This document shows positions 1-16,480 of a DNA stretch of 64,000 nucleotides, piece by piece (position 1 is the stretch's first letter; every line of letters begins with the position of its first letter). The DNA lies in NCBI GenBank assembly GCA_038501785.1, contig JBAMJR010000154.1:7927001-7991000 (forward strand), read 5' to 3'. The position numbers and the translations under genes are program-made. The DNA is from Myoxocephalus aenaeus (Eukaryota; Chordata; Actinopteri; Perciformes; Cottidae). The notes beneath the pieces are model-generated. The model had not been told where the DNA came from and ran no database searches. It saw only the letters and a list, made by a program, of their open reading frames with translations.

Positions 1-3000
1 ATCACAATGTAGTATCTTACTGTTGACAGATTGGGAACAAGGGTACTTTGACTTCCCAGGGATAGAGTGTGGTTACTGAGGTGTTAGCTGCTAAGCGTAG
101 CTACTACTCTCCATGATGTCAGTGACATGAGGTACATCACTGAGATTATTAACACATATATTTTGTACTGTATGACTTCTATGTTGAAAAAGTTGAAAAA
201 TAGATGATCTTGATCCATTTTCAAGCCAAATCTGGTGCAGTTTTTCCTCATGGTTATAATATATATGTGACCTTTCTATTAATTCATTAGCTGAACGTGA
301 AGTCTTCTGCTGATTTAATGATCTTGTAATATTCCAGTCCAAACTGACTTTGTTTATCATTAGTTGCAGTCTCGACTAATAATGCTCATAATCCATTATT
401 TCTTTGTGAGCACGTTGGAGAAAGCCCAGTCGGCAAGAAAAACAATGTATGTTTCAGCAAAACCACGGCTATGCTGAATGTGGACGTTTTTGCGTTCAGT
501 CAGAGCAAGTGACGTAGTATAGCGAAAGTTATGTGGTATTAAAGTTACGTGGTATAATAAGGCGGGAAAGCAGCAATAGTGGACGGGTCGAACAAACACC
601 GGACTTTCACCTCGGAGACCGCCGTTTGGGTCGCATGGACAGTGACCAGACACCCCGCGATGCAAGCTAGGCATCCCGAGTCCAGACAAATATCTGTTCA
701 ACACTTAAATAGTTTTCACCACAACATCTTAACACTGGAGTACAGTCAGCTAAACCGTCCTATGAATGAGTTGCCTCTACTGTATGTCCGTATCACATGT
801 TTACTGTTTAGTCTTCTTGGGTCAGACAAGATAGGTGATGGTGAAAAAGGTCCTCAACTAAGAGGTAAAAGTGTATCTTGTTTTCCTTGTGGTTTGGACC
901 AACTGAACCAAACTCCAGTTGTGAAAGCTACGTTAAAATCATTGTTTTGCTGCAATTATGTTTGTTCCAATCCTCACTTTCTCTAATTCTGGATAACTCC
1001 ACTGCACCAGAGTTCCTGTTATATGCTAACCAGAAATACACTCACCATTACTTAAGTGTGTCTTTGCAACCAATTTGTTCAGCTCCTGGATGAAGGATTA
1101 GCGGCTTTTGCTTTTTGCTGTTTATTCTTGATTCATTCGAAACGTTTTTTTGCACGAACTTTACTAAATTACAGTTATGACAAACTGCTGTAGATGTTAT
1201 TGCAGTGTGGTCTTCAGCGTTGTCGGTTTCTCACACCAGATGCTTCAGTCACCCCCCTCTTCAGCACCACGAGGAAACAGACAAATCGTCATGCATGCTC
1301 ACACATACAGCGTGAACGCATATTTATGCCGTCCTTACACGGCGCAGGTTGAAGATATTAATACATTTGTTATGTCAGCAGGAGAATTGCAGGCGTTTAG
1401 ATCGGGTGACCCAAATTTAAAAGCTAAGAACGGATGCAATGTAATCTTTTATATCTGCAATAGCTCTTTTTTTTCACTACTGGATTTAATGAATTCAAGA
1501 CACGCTAATCTTAATCATTACTGACTCAAGTGTCCACTGTGTGTTTACTGACAGTGGCATGAATCTACAGAATATATATGTATGTGTAACACTGTGTTAG
1601 TGTTTGTGCTCAAGATCCTTGTTCTGTATGTCAATGAAGTCATTATAATGCTGAGGATAATTTCAGAGTTATAAATCAAAGCCTTAATGTTCCCCAGACA
1701 GCCATTTTTCTTCTTCTCTATTAAGGCTTTTACACAACGGGGGCGTTTTTTTTTGTTTGTGTGCAATTAGTTTGCACATCAATATATTTTCTGTAACTGT
1801 TGTTTCACACGGAACACAAATATTATGTGGTAAAAATGCAACATATTGTATATATTGGATTTTCTGAGCTTTCGCACCATGAAAAATAAAGTCATCAACC
1901 AATCACGCTGTGGGTAACGACTTAGTCGAACCAGGATGGCAAACTTTATTATTCATATCAATCAAAAACCCTTCTGTTTCCTACCTTTCAGAGTGAAAAA
2001 TATAGACATATAATATTTGTTGGCGAGTATTTCTCTTTTTTGTTTGTTTATTCGTCACCCCCTTGTGTAAAGGCCTTTGGGCGTAGTCATTTCTCCACAT
2101 CCTGTATCATGGCCAGGCCCGAATGAAGTTTTTCCTGTTATTATATACTATATCATACTTCCCACACAACATGGCATGCATGCATTTAAACCCTGAGGCC
2201 TGAGGGAGGTGAACAGAGGGAGGTGAGTTCACCATTTAAATGCATGTTGCTGAGCTGTTATGCTGGGTTACCGTAGTTGTAAACTCACTTTCAGGATTAT
2301 AAATGTATTATTTGTTTTCAAATACAAATAATTTGTGTCATTAAGGATTTAAAGGAGCACATACATGACTAAAGAGAAAGTTACCAAGCCTACAAATCTG
2401 AACAGTCATTCAGTGATCAAACCCTCTGTCGATTCTAAATTGGGATGCATATAAAACAGAAAAGCTTTACTTTATCAAAGCAGAGATGACTCTGTTTGCA
2501 CCAGTGCTCTTTTTCTGTGGAGGTCTGTAAATGCTATGGGAATAATGCTGGGCTGCGTCTGCAGTACAAAGCCTTTGAACGTGTGCGTGTGCGTGTGCGT
2601 GTGCGTGTGCGTGTGCGTGTGCGCGTGCGTGCATCCACTGGTGCTTTGCTGTGAACCCTTGATCTTCAGAGGATACCATGTGGTCGTGTACGGTTAGTTA
2701 CACAGCTTCACTCATCACACCATGTGATTAACCTGAATAAATGATGAATGCTGGAACAGGCACACGTAGTGACGCAACATGCCGCTAGCTAATGTAGCTA
2801 ACAGCATGGACACCAAGGATTTGTTCCCTCTTTGTTAAACTCCATTCACCCTTATTGTCCTCTTATCTCGAGACATTTGCACGTGTGCATCCAGTCCATT
2901 CAGTCCATTTCAAAGTGGCAACAGACATCTTTTTGTGTGTTGCTTTAACTAATCATTATGGAGTGAATGATCGCACAATGTTATAGCTCAAATGATAACA

Positions 3001-4384
3001 CCATCTGCATTTATATTGGTTCCCAATAAGCCTTGTCGGCCACCGGAGTCGCCTGAAAGGAAGGCTAGATTTAGGCACATTTGAAGAGGTTGAGCTGAAC
3101 GGCAAAGACAGCAAACTCATATCACCTCCCACATTGTCAACACGGAGGGAGAGTGATGAAAAAAACTATAAGCTAAATCAGGAACAAAATATGCCGCCAT
3201 ATTGATACTTCAACTAGTACTTCAGGGTTCCTGTTAAAATTTGAATGATTACAGTTGTTTCTTGCTTTGGACAGTACCCAGGCTGCTAGCGGTAGCCATG
3301 TTGCCAACTGTTGTTAGTTGCTAGGCTCTGAAGAAAGTGAAAGCTAATTGGCTGTCTTTGTGACACCAATTAATATCACTTGGAAACGCTCGGGGGTAAT
3401 TATCTGTTGCCACTTTAATATAAGAGAACAGGATGCTTGTTGAAGATGTTTTAATGGTGTAAATCGGGAGGTGAGGCTGGAACGGACAAAGCTCATCCTC
3501 TTTGATCTCCCAGATTATGGCTCATTTTTATTAATTATTATTATCAGATTTTTCTTGTATTATTACGACCGTAACATCTTTTTTGCACACATGAAACCAA
3601 AAATAGAAACCTATGTGTAGAAATAAAGCAACCCCAACGAAGCAATATGCGCTCAATGATGGATAACCCGTTGAAAGAATATATATTTTCCCCTCATAGA
3701 ACATTTGGGTTGATACTTGGATTTGTAGCTGATATTATGTGTGGGTACTGATTCTTAAAACTTCAGGAGGTTACCTGTCGCTACATTTGGTGCTGCCAAC
3801 ATGCAAAGTTGCCTGCTGCATGTTGCTACACTATTGATCCCCTTCTCAAGAGCCATTGTTTTGAACACCCTGCTGGGCTGATACAGATCGAGTTTTGACA
3901 TTTGTTTTATTCCAGCTGAGGACCTTTGTTGTCTATCAACTCTCTGTGCTTTTGAACTAATAAATAAAGATGAAAGAAACATTATATATGTGTTAGTCTG
4001 TTGGATGGAAGGTATGAAAGCATGGTGGGACTGAAAATGCTAAGAAATGATGCTGACTATTGTTTTTAGATGAAATCATTGCAAGTATGCCATTTTTTTG
4101 TGAAATACTTCTCTTTCACCTCGCTGTTGATGTGTCAGGGAACTACTGTACGTGTAGGCATTTTTTTATCAGAAGCTACAGAGTTGTTTTATCTCTGTAT
4201 TTGCTTGGCTGTCAGAAACTCTCCATCTGCAGCATAATTATAGGACAGCCTCTCGGCAGCCTCACACATCCTCTATCAGTCAGCAGCACTTGACTATTTT
4301 TACTCCTCACTGATGAGCCAGAGAAGTGAAGGTGTAATCAGATGTAAACGTCAGAAGAGAATGTCTGCTTGTGAGGGCCTGTGA

Positions 4385-4455
<71 letters not shown>

Positions 4456-7071
4456 GTCTAGTTAGTCACACAGTGTGGTTGTAATGTTCTACCTCTCCCG
4501 AGTCGAGGTGTAGCGTTTCACAGATAGTCTAAACAGCTCTTTGCAGCTCAGATGTTCATCGCTGCTGAAACAGAATTGATGAAGAGAAAACATCCTGGTG
4601 TTTTTTCGGCGCACACAATATGGCTGCCGCAACAAAACTATTAGTTTTTGGCAACCAAAGAACTTGGTTAGTCTGAGGAAAAGATTGTGATTTCAGTTAA
4701 AATAACTATGTGTGTTACGTAAAATAAGTATGCTACAAAACTCAGGTCACCAAACTACTGTAAACAAGTTGAATTGTGCTTGGTTTCACACAAGCGGTCT
4801 GCTGGGTGAAAGTCCTGTGTTTGTTTGACCAATGAATCCTCCCTGTAGAGGCTCAAACTTCACCTATTTAAATACGCAAGCCACTAGGGGGGCGAACGGG
4901 GAGAACGAGTTTGGACGCGTGTTCTGCCACAAACAAATCCATTGTCCATTCCAGCACTGTCTCTTTTCCATACATTTAATCCGTGACACCATTTCATAAA
5001 GTCATTTTACATTAGTCACACCAGAAGGTTCCATGAGACAGGATACAACGCTTGATCTTTAGCTGAAAGGGAGAAGCTGTTGCGACCACTCCACACACCT
5101 GTTCCCATCACCTGGCACTCACCTATATGCTCTTTTAACTGAATGTACCACCCTGTGTCCAAATAAAGGAACTACATGTCCCCACTACCACCCAGTGATT
5201 CCCTCAAACAATAAAACCCCATTTTGGCTCCAACACTCCCCTCCAACTCCACTCCACCATACTTTGACTTTCTTGCTCTTCATACTCCAGTTTCTCTGAC
5301 CGTCTAACATCCACGCGGTTGGGCTTACATTGGAGCTAGTGGAAATGTCACATTTCTGATCCCAATATCAGAGGCCGAGGGGCACCGACCACACTGCGGT
5401 ATTTGACGAGTTGCGAGTGAGGTTTTCCCGATATTCATCTCGATTCATCACTCGAGTGCGGTTTGCGCGTGAGCCACAGTATACATGAGAGGAACAGCCT
5501 TGTGAACGTCATTAAATATTAATAGCAGCTCAATTAATCGCACTGTCACACAAGTCTGCTGTGCTGTCGTCAACAACATGCGAGGTTAAACAAACTAAAA
5601 CATCTTGTTCAAGTGCACTTGGATACTTGATGAATAAATAAAGGGGGTATTCCATTTATTTGGTTTTGTAATTGTACTTGTTTTTGTACCACAGCTAGAA
5701 CTCAATGTGCAGACTGTCAGTCGCATCCCAAGACAAATCAATCCTGGTAATATCTCTGGTCACCTTCTGAACACTGTGCAGATCCATTATGTTTTATTTT
5801 TCCATCCCATATTGTGTTCCTTAATCGTGGAAACAGACAACAATTGTATTGTCTGACAGTATGACCAGGTTTAAATGCGTGAATAATTGTTTTATTTCTC
5901 AGGCCACCAAACGCTCAGATACTCATGATGGAGGACTTAGCGGTTGATTAGTTTCCCACGTCACCACTGTCGGCTGATGGTGTTTTCCTTGATGGCTAAA
6001 CAAACCCTCGGTTTCTTGTTGTCACTTGATGTATTCATGTTTTATGCATTTGATCCTATTTTATGTTTTACCTAACTGCAAGACACAATACCCCCCATTT
6101 AGAGATCCTCCAGATCCACTAAAGACCTAATACAACTGTGTTCACAGTCTGAGTGGAACTATCCACGCAAAGTATCCTGATCCTGATGTTTAAATCAGTA
6201 GAATGCATAGCAGAACACATTGTAAGAGGATCAGTCAAGGCCAACCACGAGCATTGCAACCAGAATATCAGCTGTCCGTTAAATCCATATCCCGCTTCGC
6301 CGTGCCTTGCTTGTCATACACACTGCAGCAGTAACTCCACTCCTCGAGTCTCCAGCAAATCAAAAAGCTTGCTGCAGCTCATTTAAAACCAGAAACAAAA
6401 AAACACACCCCAGTTCTCTAGCGGATTCAAGGTCATCCCTTTAATTTGAAAAAGATTCCAGGATCGAACTGTTATAATGGACTCTTATTGAACTACTTGG
6501 TTGGCCTGCCTCAAGCAGTGGGACACACACAGGAGGACCAGACGGTGAAACTCCCCGAGCAGCCGGTGAAACTCCCTGAGCAGCCAACAGCTAGTTCCAA
6601 GGTGATCAATGGTAAACCGATGCTTGCAATGGATCCATTACCGAGAGGCCTGGGCCTCCTCATACTGTGTTACTTGGGAAGAGATTGTGCGGTGGTGATG
6701 GTGGCCTCGGGGAAAAGGGGCCGGGAAAGCCTAATTTGCCCCTTAATGCATTAGATGTTTCTATTGAGCCCTGTGTTGAAGGGCTGATGGAACCTTGAAG
6801 AGGAAGTGGGGAGGCTATAAGGGGGTGAGGAAGTGAAAGCAAGAAAGAGAGTAAGGAGATCGGAACGGTGAGAAAGACATGTCATTTATCTTCATTCCAC
6901 AAGGTAATTTCCGTCCCAACCTTCATCTTTTTGGAGAGCAACGAGCCGAGAGAGTGACGGACGAGTGCAAAGGGGAGGGAGGGTAAACAGGAAGGTAATG
7001 GAGTCAAGTAGAGGAAAAATAGAAGAGAGATGGGTCACAGAGACAGTGAGAGGTACAGGAGTGACCATGGC
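1..7071. other. Presumed tmem163 5' intron, no gene recognised
   Basis: No open frame here resembles a known protein. The stretch holds a GTGCGT repeat at 2581-2632, a GT repeat at 4386-4450, a dispersed repeat at 4765-4850, and a 21-bp direct repeat near 6545-6586. It is assigned to the intron only because the tmem163 N-terminal exons were not found to the right of it. Confidence 0.4.
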
Positions 7072-7237
7072 GAAGAAGAAGAAGAAGAAGAAGAAGAAGA
7101 AGAAGAAGAAGAAGAAGAAGAAGAAGAAGAAGAAGAAGAAGAAGAAGAAGAAGAAGAAGAAGAAGAAGAAGAAGAAGAAGAAGAAGAAGAAGAAGAAGAA
7201 GAAGAAGAAGAAGAAGAAGAAGAAGAAGAAGAAGAAG

Positions 7238-7267
<30 letters not shown>
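7072..7267 (+). repeat. (GAA)n triplet repeat, about 65 pure units
   Basis: 196 bases of uninterrupted GAA. The open frames reading poly-Lys, poly-Glu and, on the other strand, poly-Ser are artefacts of the repeat. Confidence 0.98.
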
Positions 7268-7268
<1 letters not shown>

Positions 7269-8069
7269 TTTGAATTTGTGTCCAGGCATCACCAACCTAT
7301 CTACATAGGTTACTGTGGTAACTGTAGCTATAGACGCCCCCCCTCAAAGCGCCACCAGGCGATTCATTTCAGTGTCTATCCACGGTCTGTCCTCCTCCAT
7401 GTTGTTCTCCATCGCGCTCTGCGAGTGGCCGCATGGCTTCTGCTCAGCACTTCAGTCACTCTGGATTTAAAGCTGTGTGCGATTGGACTTTGTGATTGGA
7501 ATCGCATTTCAAACCACCTACAAATGTGATTTGATTTGCAAAAGTCTTTTTTTCAAGTGTTTTTTTTTCGCTGTCCAGACTTCATAAAATCAATCTGGAT
7601 ACAATCTGGATTAAAAAAAAAAACGGATTAGGGCTGGCAGTCTGAACAAGGCATCAAGGTGCGGGTATTGATCTGACAACCACTTTTAAATTGCAATGTG
7701 CCCTCTGGTACAGTATTAAAGAAACAGCTGCAAACAAACCTTCGATTGAATCAGTTTGAACGTGAATCAGACTTTTACTCGTAGCTTGCCGGTTCTGCAT
7801 TCTCACCCTTAACAATAAATACATTCAAAGGGTCAATATACAGGATTCAGAGCATTTAATAGAGCAACAAACAACTATAAGCTATGTAAATGTAAATGTT
7901 CTGCTCTCATATGGCGGTTACAACTGAACAAAGACTCAGGTAACCGCTGTTAGCTCTGTCATCGTTTGTCTTTGCACTAGTTTGTACTATTAACACTGTT
8001 AGCCCTGGTAACACTGTTAGCTGCAAGCCGACGGCCCAACCGTGGATATGTGCTCCAATCTCCGTATGT

Positions 8070-8300
8070 TTGGAGATGAGGTGGTCGTCCTGAAACCACA
8101 AGGTTGCCGATTCGATCCCTGGTCTCCCCATAGTGTGCATGCTGAAGTGTCCTTGAGCAAGACACTGAACCCCCAGTTGCTTCCCGGGCACTTCACGGCT
8201 GCACACTGCTCCTTTATCACTAAGGATGGGTTATAATGCAGAGAATACATTTCCCCACTGTGGGAGTAATAAGGGATACGGGAAAAATAAATAGCACCTT
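8070..8300 (+). repeat. tRNA-derived SINE, copy 1
   Basis: Contains a pol III B-box-like GATTCGATCC at 8109-8118, followed by GGTCTCCCC and TGTCCTTGAGCAAGACACTG, the typical body of a common teleost SINE. A second copy lies at 63726-63830. Confidence 0.7.
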
Positions 8301-9010
8301 TAAAACAGTCCATTTTTAGTTTCAGTCGAGGTATTTTATGCTGTTCCAGCAGAGGTGGAGGGAAAACAAAGTGGAAAACAAAGTAGCTTGTCGCACACGC
8401 CACCTGCTAAATGCCCGCTCATCCTGCAGTTTACACAAGATACTTTTGTCAATTTTTGGGGATCATTTGTTGTCTCCGACACTGAATCACAGTAACCTCT
8501 TGTTAACCCTAACCCTAACCCACTAATGCCGGGCTGGCATGAAAACAAACAAACCCTCCCCTGAGCTCAAGCCCAGTCGAAGCATTGTCTCGTTTCGATT
8601 CTGTCAGGCGGACGGGTGAAACCGAGGCAGTCAGACAGAGTAGGCAGCACGAAGACAACGGGGAATGCAAGTGTGTAAATAAAAAGATCACACGCATGCA
8701 ACAGTTAGTCCTTACATAAATGCAGCGGGAGTTTGGATGCGCAGTGAATTCCACGTAGTATCAGTCAGGAACCGGTGCAGCCCTGTTTCAAGGTGTACTC
8801 CTGATCACGTCTTCCCTGCGATGTGAAGCTGAGAGGATACAAGTGTTCTGTCCTGATCCGTCCGTATCCCCCGAGCAGCAGGCCACATGCACGACCATGT
8901 CAGGACAACACACACACACACTTGAGACTGAGGACTAATTTGCACTCAATTTTCACCGCCTCTCTCAGAGACAGTCAAGACAATTTAAATGATTCCTGAT
9001 GATGATGATG

Positions 9011-9094
<84 letters not shown>

Positions 9095-9203
9095 CATGAT
9101 ACGAGCTGATGAACCAGAAATAGATTATTCTTTTCTAACGGTGACTCAGGATGTTTGACTGAATGAACAGGGTGCAGAAAAGAGTGGATCATGTGCTGTG
9201 CTG

Positions 9204-9290
<87 letters not shown>

Positions 9291-10440
9291 GTGTCAGAGA
9301 CATGTTATGAGCAGGTTGGCAGATGCCGGCAAGATATTAATTGGAAGCAGCGACCATTTGACCTCAATCAGTAAAAAAGTGAAAACACACACCTCCTAAC
9401 AGGCTTCAAGGACTGTCCCGGCGTGTCCGTGGAGAGCGGTGCACATCACATCTTTTTCGTTGTCATTAATTAACTGGTTGTGAAGTGACTAATAGCAGTA
9501 AATATTGTGTTCAGGTCTCAGCTCACCTTATGCATGAAACCAAACAGTGAAACAACCCCAGATGAAATTCCAGCTGTCCACATCTGGCGATCGGCTCCGC
9601 TGCACAGCTGTACGCCCTGTATGCCCAGCAGAAGCCTCTCACTGAGCACACACTATATGATTCTGCAGACGTTTACAACTTTCAGGTTTAGAGCATAAAA
9701 ACAGCACATTGGAAGTGTTTTTTACCCCTTGATAGTCGCTCACCTTTTTTCGGGGGGTCTTTGTCTTTCCAGTGTGAAAGGTACTGACAGGTAAAGTCAG
9801 CAGCACTGACCTTGATGCACACATGATCAAGGGTTGACTTTTAATTCAATTAACAGCAATAGTTGGACAGAAAATGCTGCTGCCCTCAACCAACCTAAAC
9901 AAAGTGCTCATGGTATTTATTCATAGCGAGATGGAAAATATTCACTTTAATATATATTTTGTGCGAAAGCTGAACCCTCATTCCTGCTTCCCCATACTTT
10001 GTTTTTAGGGCTACTTTCCTTCTTTTGTTATATAAATAATTTCTCGGATTGATCGCAGCAGGTTGTCTAAAGATGTTGCTGTAACTGCCTCACACGTGTC
10101 AAAAAAAAAAGAATGACAAACACAAAATGCAGAACAGTAAACATGATTTAGATAAACAATAGGACGATGAAGTCAGCGATAAAGACCTCCATGCACTGCT
10201 TTAAAAATAGTGTCACTGTGGTGCCAAGACAAAAGTAAGAGGGGAAAAAAATGCTGGCTGGCACTATTAACCATCTCACTAGCATATTGCTTACAGCAAT
10301 AGAAACGTATGCTTGGATTTGTGCCACATTTAGAAGAAGGAAAAATGCACAGTAGATGCCAGCAAAAAAAAAAAGAGTGTACGGTAGTGAGCTATTGTAC
10401 CAGCCTCCATATCTCAGAGAGCTCAAGCTGACCACATGAC
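8301..10440. other. Intronic sequence with large GT repeats
   Basis: Two GT microsatellites lie close together at 9012-9090 and 9204-9287, the first preceded by a short ATG/GAT repeat. Three telomere-like TAACCC units sit at 8504-8521. No gene seen. Confidence 0.5.
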
Positions 10441-10620
10441 GGTCAGTCGATGTCAGCCGATGGGCCGGTCCGGTCTGAGCCTGAACTCATACCGCAGAGG
10501 CCCAGGTTCGAATCTGACCTATGGGCCTTGTTGCATGTTGTCCCCTCTCTCTCTCTCTCTCTCTCTCTCGTCTATCTGTCCTTAAAGCTTCAAAAGGAAA
10601 ATGGCCAGAAAAAAATGATC
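10441..10620 (+). repeat. tRNA-derived SINE with CT-rich tail
   Basis: B-box GGTTCGAATCTG near 10505-10516, then GCATGTTGTCCCC, a CT tract at 10543-10569 and an AAAGCTTCAAAAGG segment. This layout is typical of widespread fish SINEs. Confidence 0.7.
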
Positions 10621-13540
<2,920 letters not shown>

Positions 13541-13840
13541 CAGAGCGACTAGGTGGTCCTTCAATCAGAGGATCAGCGGTCCGATCCCCGGCTCTGCTAG
13601 CCCATGACGATGTGTCCAGGGGCAAGACACTTAATAACCCCAAACAGCTCCCGTAGCTGTGCCTACGGTGTGTAAATGTGTGTGAATGTCAGTTAGTCCT
13701 GATGAACTGGCATGGTAGCTCCTCCCATCAGCGTATAAATGGGTGTGAATGGGTGAATGATGTCATCTAGTGTTAAAGCGCTTTGAGTGGTCGGAAGACT
13801 TGAAAAGCGCTTTACAAGTACAGGTCCATTTACCATTTAT
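13541..13840 (+). repeat. tRNA-derived SINE, V-SINE-like body
   Basis: Starts with a tRNA-like segment carrying GGTCCGATCCCCGG, then GGGCAAGACACTTAA, and ends with GTTAAAGCGCTTTGAGTGG and a CCATTTACCATTTA tail. This is a very common teleost interspersed repeat. Confidence 0.75.
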
Positions 13841-13849
13841 GTCACAACA

Positions 13850-14015
13850 CATACTTAACTTATGCCACATATTTAACTTACTTAACTTAAGACACATATT
13901 TAACATACTTAACATACTTAACATACGTCACATACTTAACATACTTGACTTACTTAACTTGTGCCAAATACTTAACTCACGTCACTCACATAACTAACGC
14001 CACATACTTAACTTG
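13850..14015 (+). repeat. Degenerate ACATACTTAACTT minisatellite
   Basis: Around ten irregular copies of ACATACTTAAC(TT) interspersed with GCCAC/GTCAC. It starts right after the SINE tail. Confidence 0.8.
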
Positions 14016-14019
14016 GACA

Positions 14020-14925
14020 CCTAAGTTACATTATAAATTTACTTATTTCAACCAAAACCATAATATTTTTCCAAACCAGCACATAATGTTGCTTCAGTTC
14101 TAAATATTAACTACGTGTTTAAAAAATGGCAACCATTGAACAACGTGCATCTGTCACTGGTTCTCTTTGGGAACAACCTATTCTGTCGTTTAGGTATGAG
14201 GTCATTTTAACCCCGATGAATTGTGTGGTTCTGTGTTTTATCTCTGGTCTTTGTATTTATTTAAAAGTTCCTCTGGCGTAATGCAAAAGTTGAAGGCTTT
14301 CAGAGTTTGTGTTTCAATGTTTCAGAGTGTGGAATAACTGGCATACTATGCCTTGAAGGCACGAATGAATCAGTGCTTGTTTATGAGTCAGTATGTAAAT
14401 TCTCCCCATTATTTCATGAACCAGCTGCTCGAAATAACAGCAGGGAAAGAGAAGTCAATATAACCTGGTATAGAATAGATCTCGCAGGTTATACAGGTAC
14501 ATGTGGTCCCAAAGAAAATGTCAGGTTTGTTTCCTTATACATAAGCAAAATAGACAAATTGCAGCCCACATGAGCATTTTGCTGAATTGGAAGTGAGAAT
14601 AGAACTCTCTAGGCAGCCAGCATCATCTTACACGCCAAGAAACACAAACGTGTAGTGACCTATACCGGATAAGCAATCTGACTTGGTATGACAGGCAGGC
14701 AAAGTGTTTTGGGGAAATGTTACACAGAGTGATCTGCACGTAGCATTTGCTTTTTTTTCTCCCCGAGCTGGGAACTATTCAGCCTTTTCATTTTAACAAA
14801 GACATATTTATGCAGTTTCTGCAGCATAGAAGAAAAAGAATGCTCTCAGGCTGAGGTGTCGTGGGAAATTGAAAGATAGTGAAACAAAGAGAGGCTGCTG
14901 AGGTGCATACAGGATCATTAACGAT

Positions 14926-14995
<70 letters not shown>

Positions 14996-15733
14996 GAGTC
15001 AGGTGAATCCATCCGTTACGTCAGGAGCATTGTATGCATCATGTGGTCATTCGGCGGCGTCACACCTGTGTGGACCTCACGCGGGTTTGAGCCCCAGCAG
15101 CCAATCAGGTCGGAGCAGTTCGGCGTCAAACGCTCCTCTTCGGTCCCAGTTACCCGGAGCAGCTGTCTGGTTTTGGGCTGATGAAGCTGCATGATTACTG
15201 TTCATCATTGCTCACTGTTATCGTGGAAGTCTTGAGACGCATCAAAGCTAATAAGTTAGTGAGGTAAACAGTAAACAGCAGGGAGATCATTGCAGGCTCC
15301 CGCCGGCCGGAGCTCCGACGGACCCAGAGGAAGCACTCAACATACTTGTGTTTGTTTGTTTGTTTGTTGTTATTAAATGGGGCAGAGAAAGGGCTGACAT
15401 GGAGTTATGTAACTATAAATGTTGAAAAAAAGAAGTTGTTATGCTTTTGGGGAAGCAATTAAAATAGCAACGGGGAAAGGGTGAACATAAATCAGCTGTT
15501 GCTACTCAATGAGAAGGATTTATATACTATATTTATTTTACTCTGCACTGATGTTAGTATTACTGATTGTACACTTTTATATCACACGTATCACTTGTTT
15601 ATCCATCTTTTTGTTATTTTATTCTTCTTCTGTTGTAATTTTTGATCAATCTCTGGCACAAATCCTTTGGGATTAATGAAGTTATATCTTGTTTGGTCTT
15701 ATCTAGATATGAATTGACATGCTATTTTGAGTC
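14020..15733. other. Intronic sequence, no gene recognised
   Basis: Contains a GA microsatellite at about 14931-14991 and a GTTT run near 15350. Nothing else recognised. Confidence 0.45.
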
Positions 15734-15794
15734 TGATGCCGTGTTCACACCGGACGCGACAGAATTTGTCGCGTCCGGTGTGAACACGGCATCA
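15734..15794. repeat. Perfect 61-bp palindrome (28-bp arms, 5-nt loop)
   Basis: Left arm 15734-15761 begins TGATGCCGTGTTCACACC. Right arm 15767-15794 is its exact reverse complement. The loop is GAATT. It may be a minimal transposon derivative or the tips of two TIRs fused head to head. Confidence 0.97.
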
Positions 15795-16309
15795 TAGCTC
15801 CTGGGGCCTGCTGCAAAAGCAATGACACAAGTGAACTGCAAGGCTGGCTGAAAAGGAACAATAGTAACTCAAATTCCACTTGTTCTGGAGCCTTCAACCC
15901 CATCACACAGTCCTCACCACAGACGTAGATCAACTGGGATTTCCACAATTACTAATATTGTATTTTGTAGTCAACTTTTTTTCTACGCTCAAGCAGTCCA
16001 GCTTTAGCAGAGCATGGCCAAGTTGGCAACGCAACCCGCAAACCATTAAAATAATACATTCTGAAAGGTGCGGTTTTGCCAGTTGGCGGAGGTTTGAGCA
16101 CTAACAAGTGCCTTTTAGTGTGAGATTGTATCTCGGAAGCATGGCAGCACCCTGATTTAGAATGGGTAGAGGGAACCTTTAAAGTATTTTAAAGCAAGGT
16201 GCAATGTGTACGATCTGGCTGGCCCAGACCCCGTCCGGTCTTGTAATACCACTTGTGCCTCGAGAGGCGATGGATAGAGAGTCACTGTAGCGTCCAGGGT
16301 CTGTGTATG

Positions 16310-16480
16310 TTTTTCAATTCAGTTTATTTCAGTTTATTTTGTATTGCCCAGAATTACAAATTTGCCTCGGAGGCCTTTGCAATCCGTACACATTCAACAT
16401 CCCTGACCTGGGACCTCACATCGGATCAGGAAAAGCTTTCACGGGGGAAAAAGGGAAAAACCTTCAGGAGAGTTTTCATA
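16310..16480 (+). repeat. Common teleost interspersed repeat
   Basis: Recognised from the segments TTGCCTCGGAGGCCTTTGCA, CATCCCTGACCTGGGACC and ATCGGATCAGGAAAA with GGGAAAAACCTTCAGGAGAG. The family is widespread in fish; its class is not certain from this fragment. Confidence 0.55.

Noticed and set aside
6965..7308. Open frames of 86-102 codons coding poly-Lys, poly-Glu or poly-Ser
   Set aside because: They are translations of the GAA repeat; flanks show no coding signal.
8070..8300. tRNA gene suggested by B-box-like sequences (also near 10505 and 63760)
   Set aside because: No tRNA cloverleaf can be completed; the flanks match SINE bodies.
8965..9303. Poly-Thr-His and Cys-Val open frames here and at many other sites
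   Set aside because: Products of CA/GT microsatellites on either strand.
13850..14015. CRISPR-like array of spaced repeats
   Set aside because: Units are irregular, spacers are absent and the genome is a vertebrate's.
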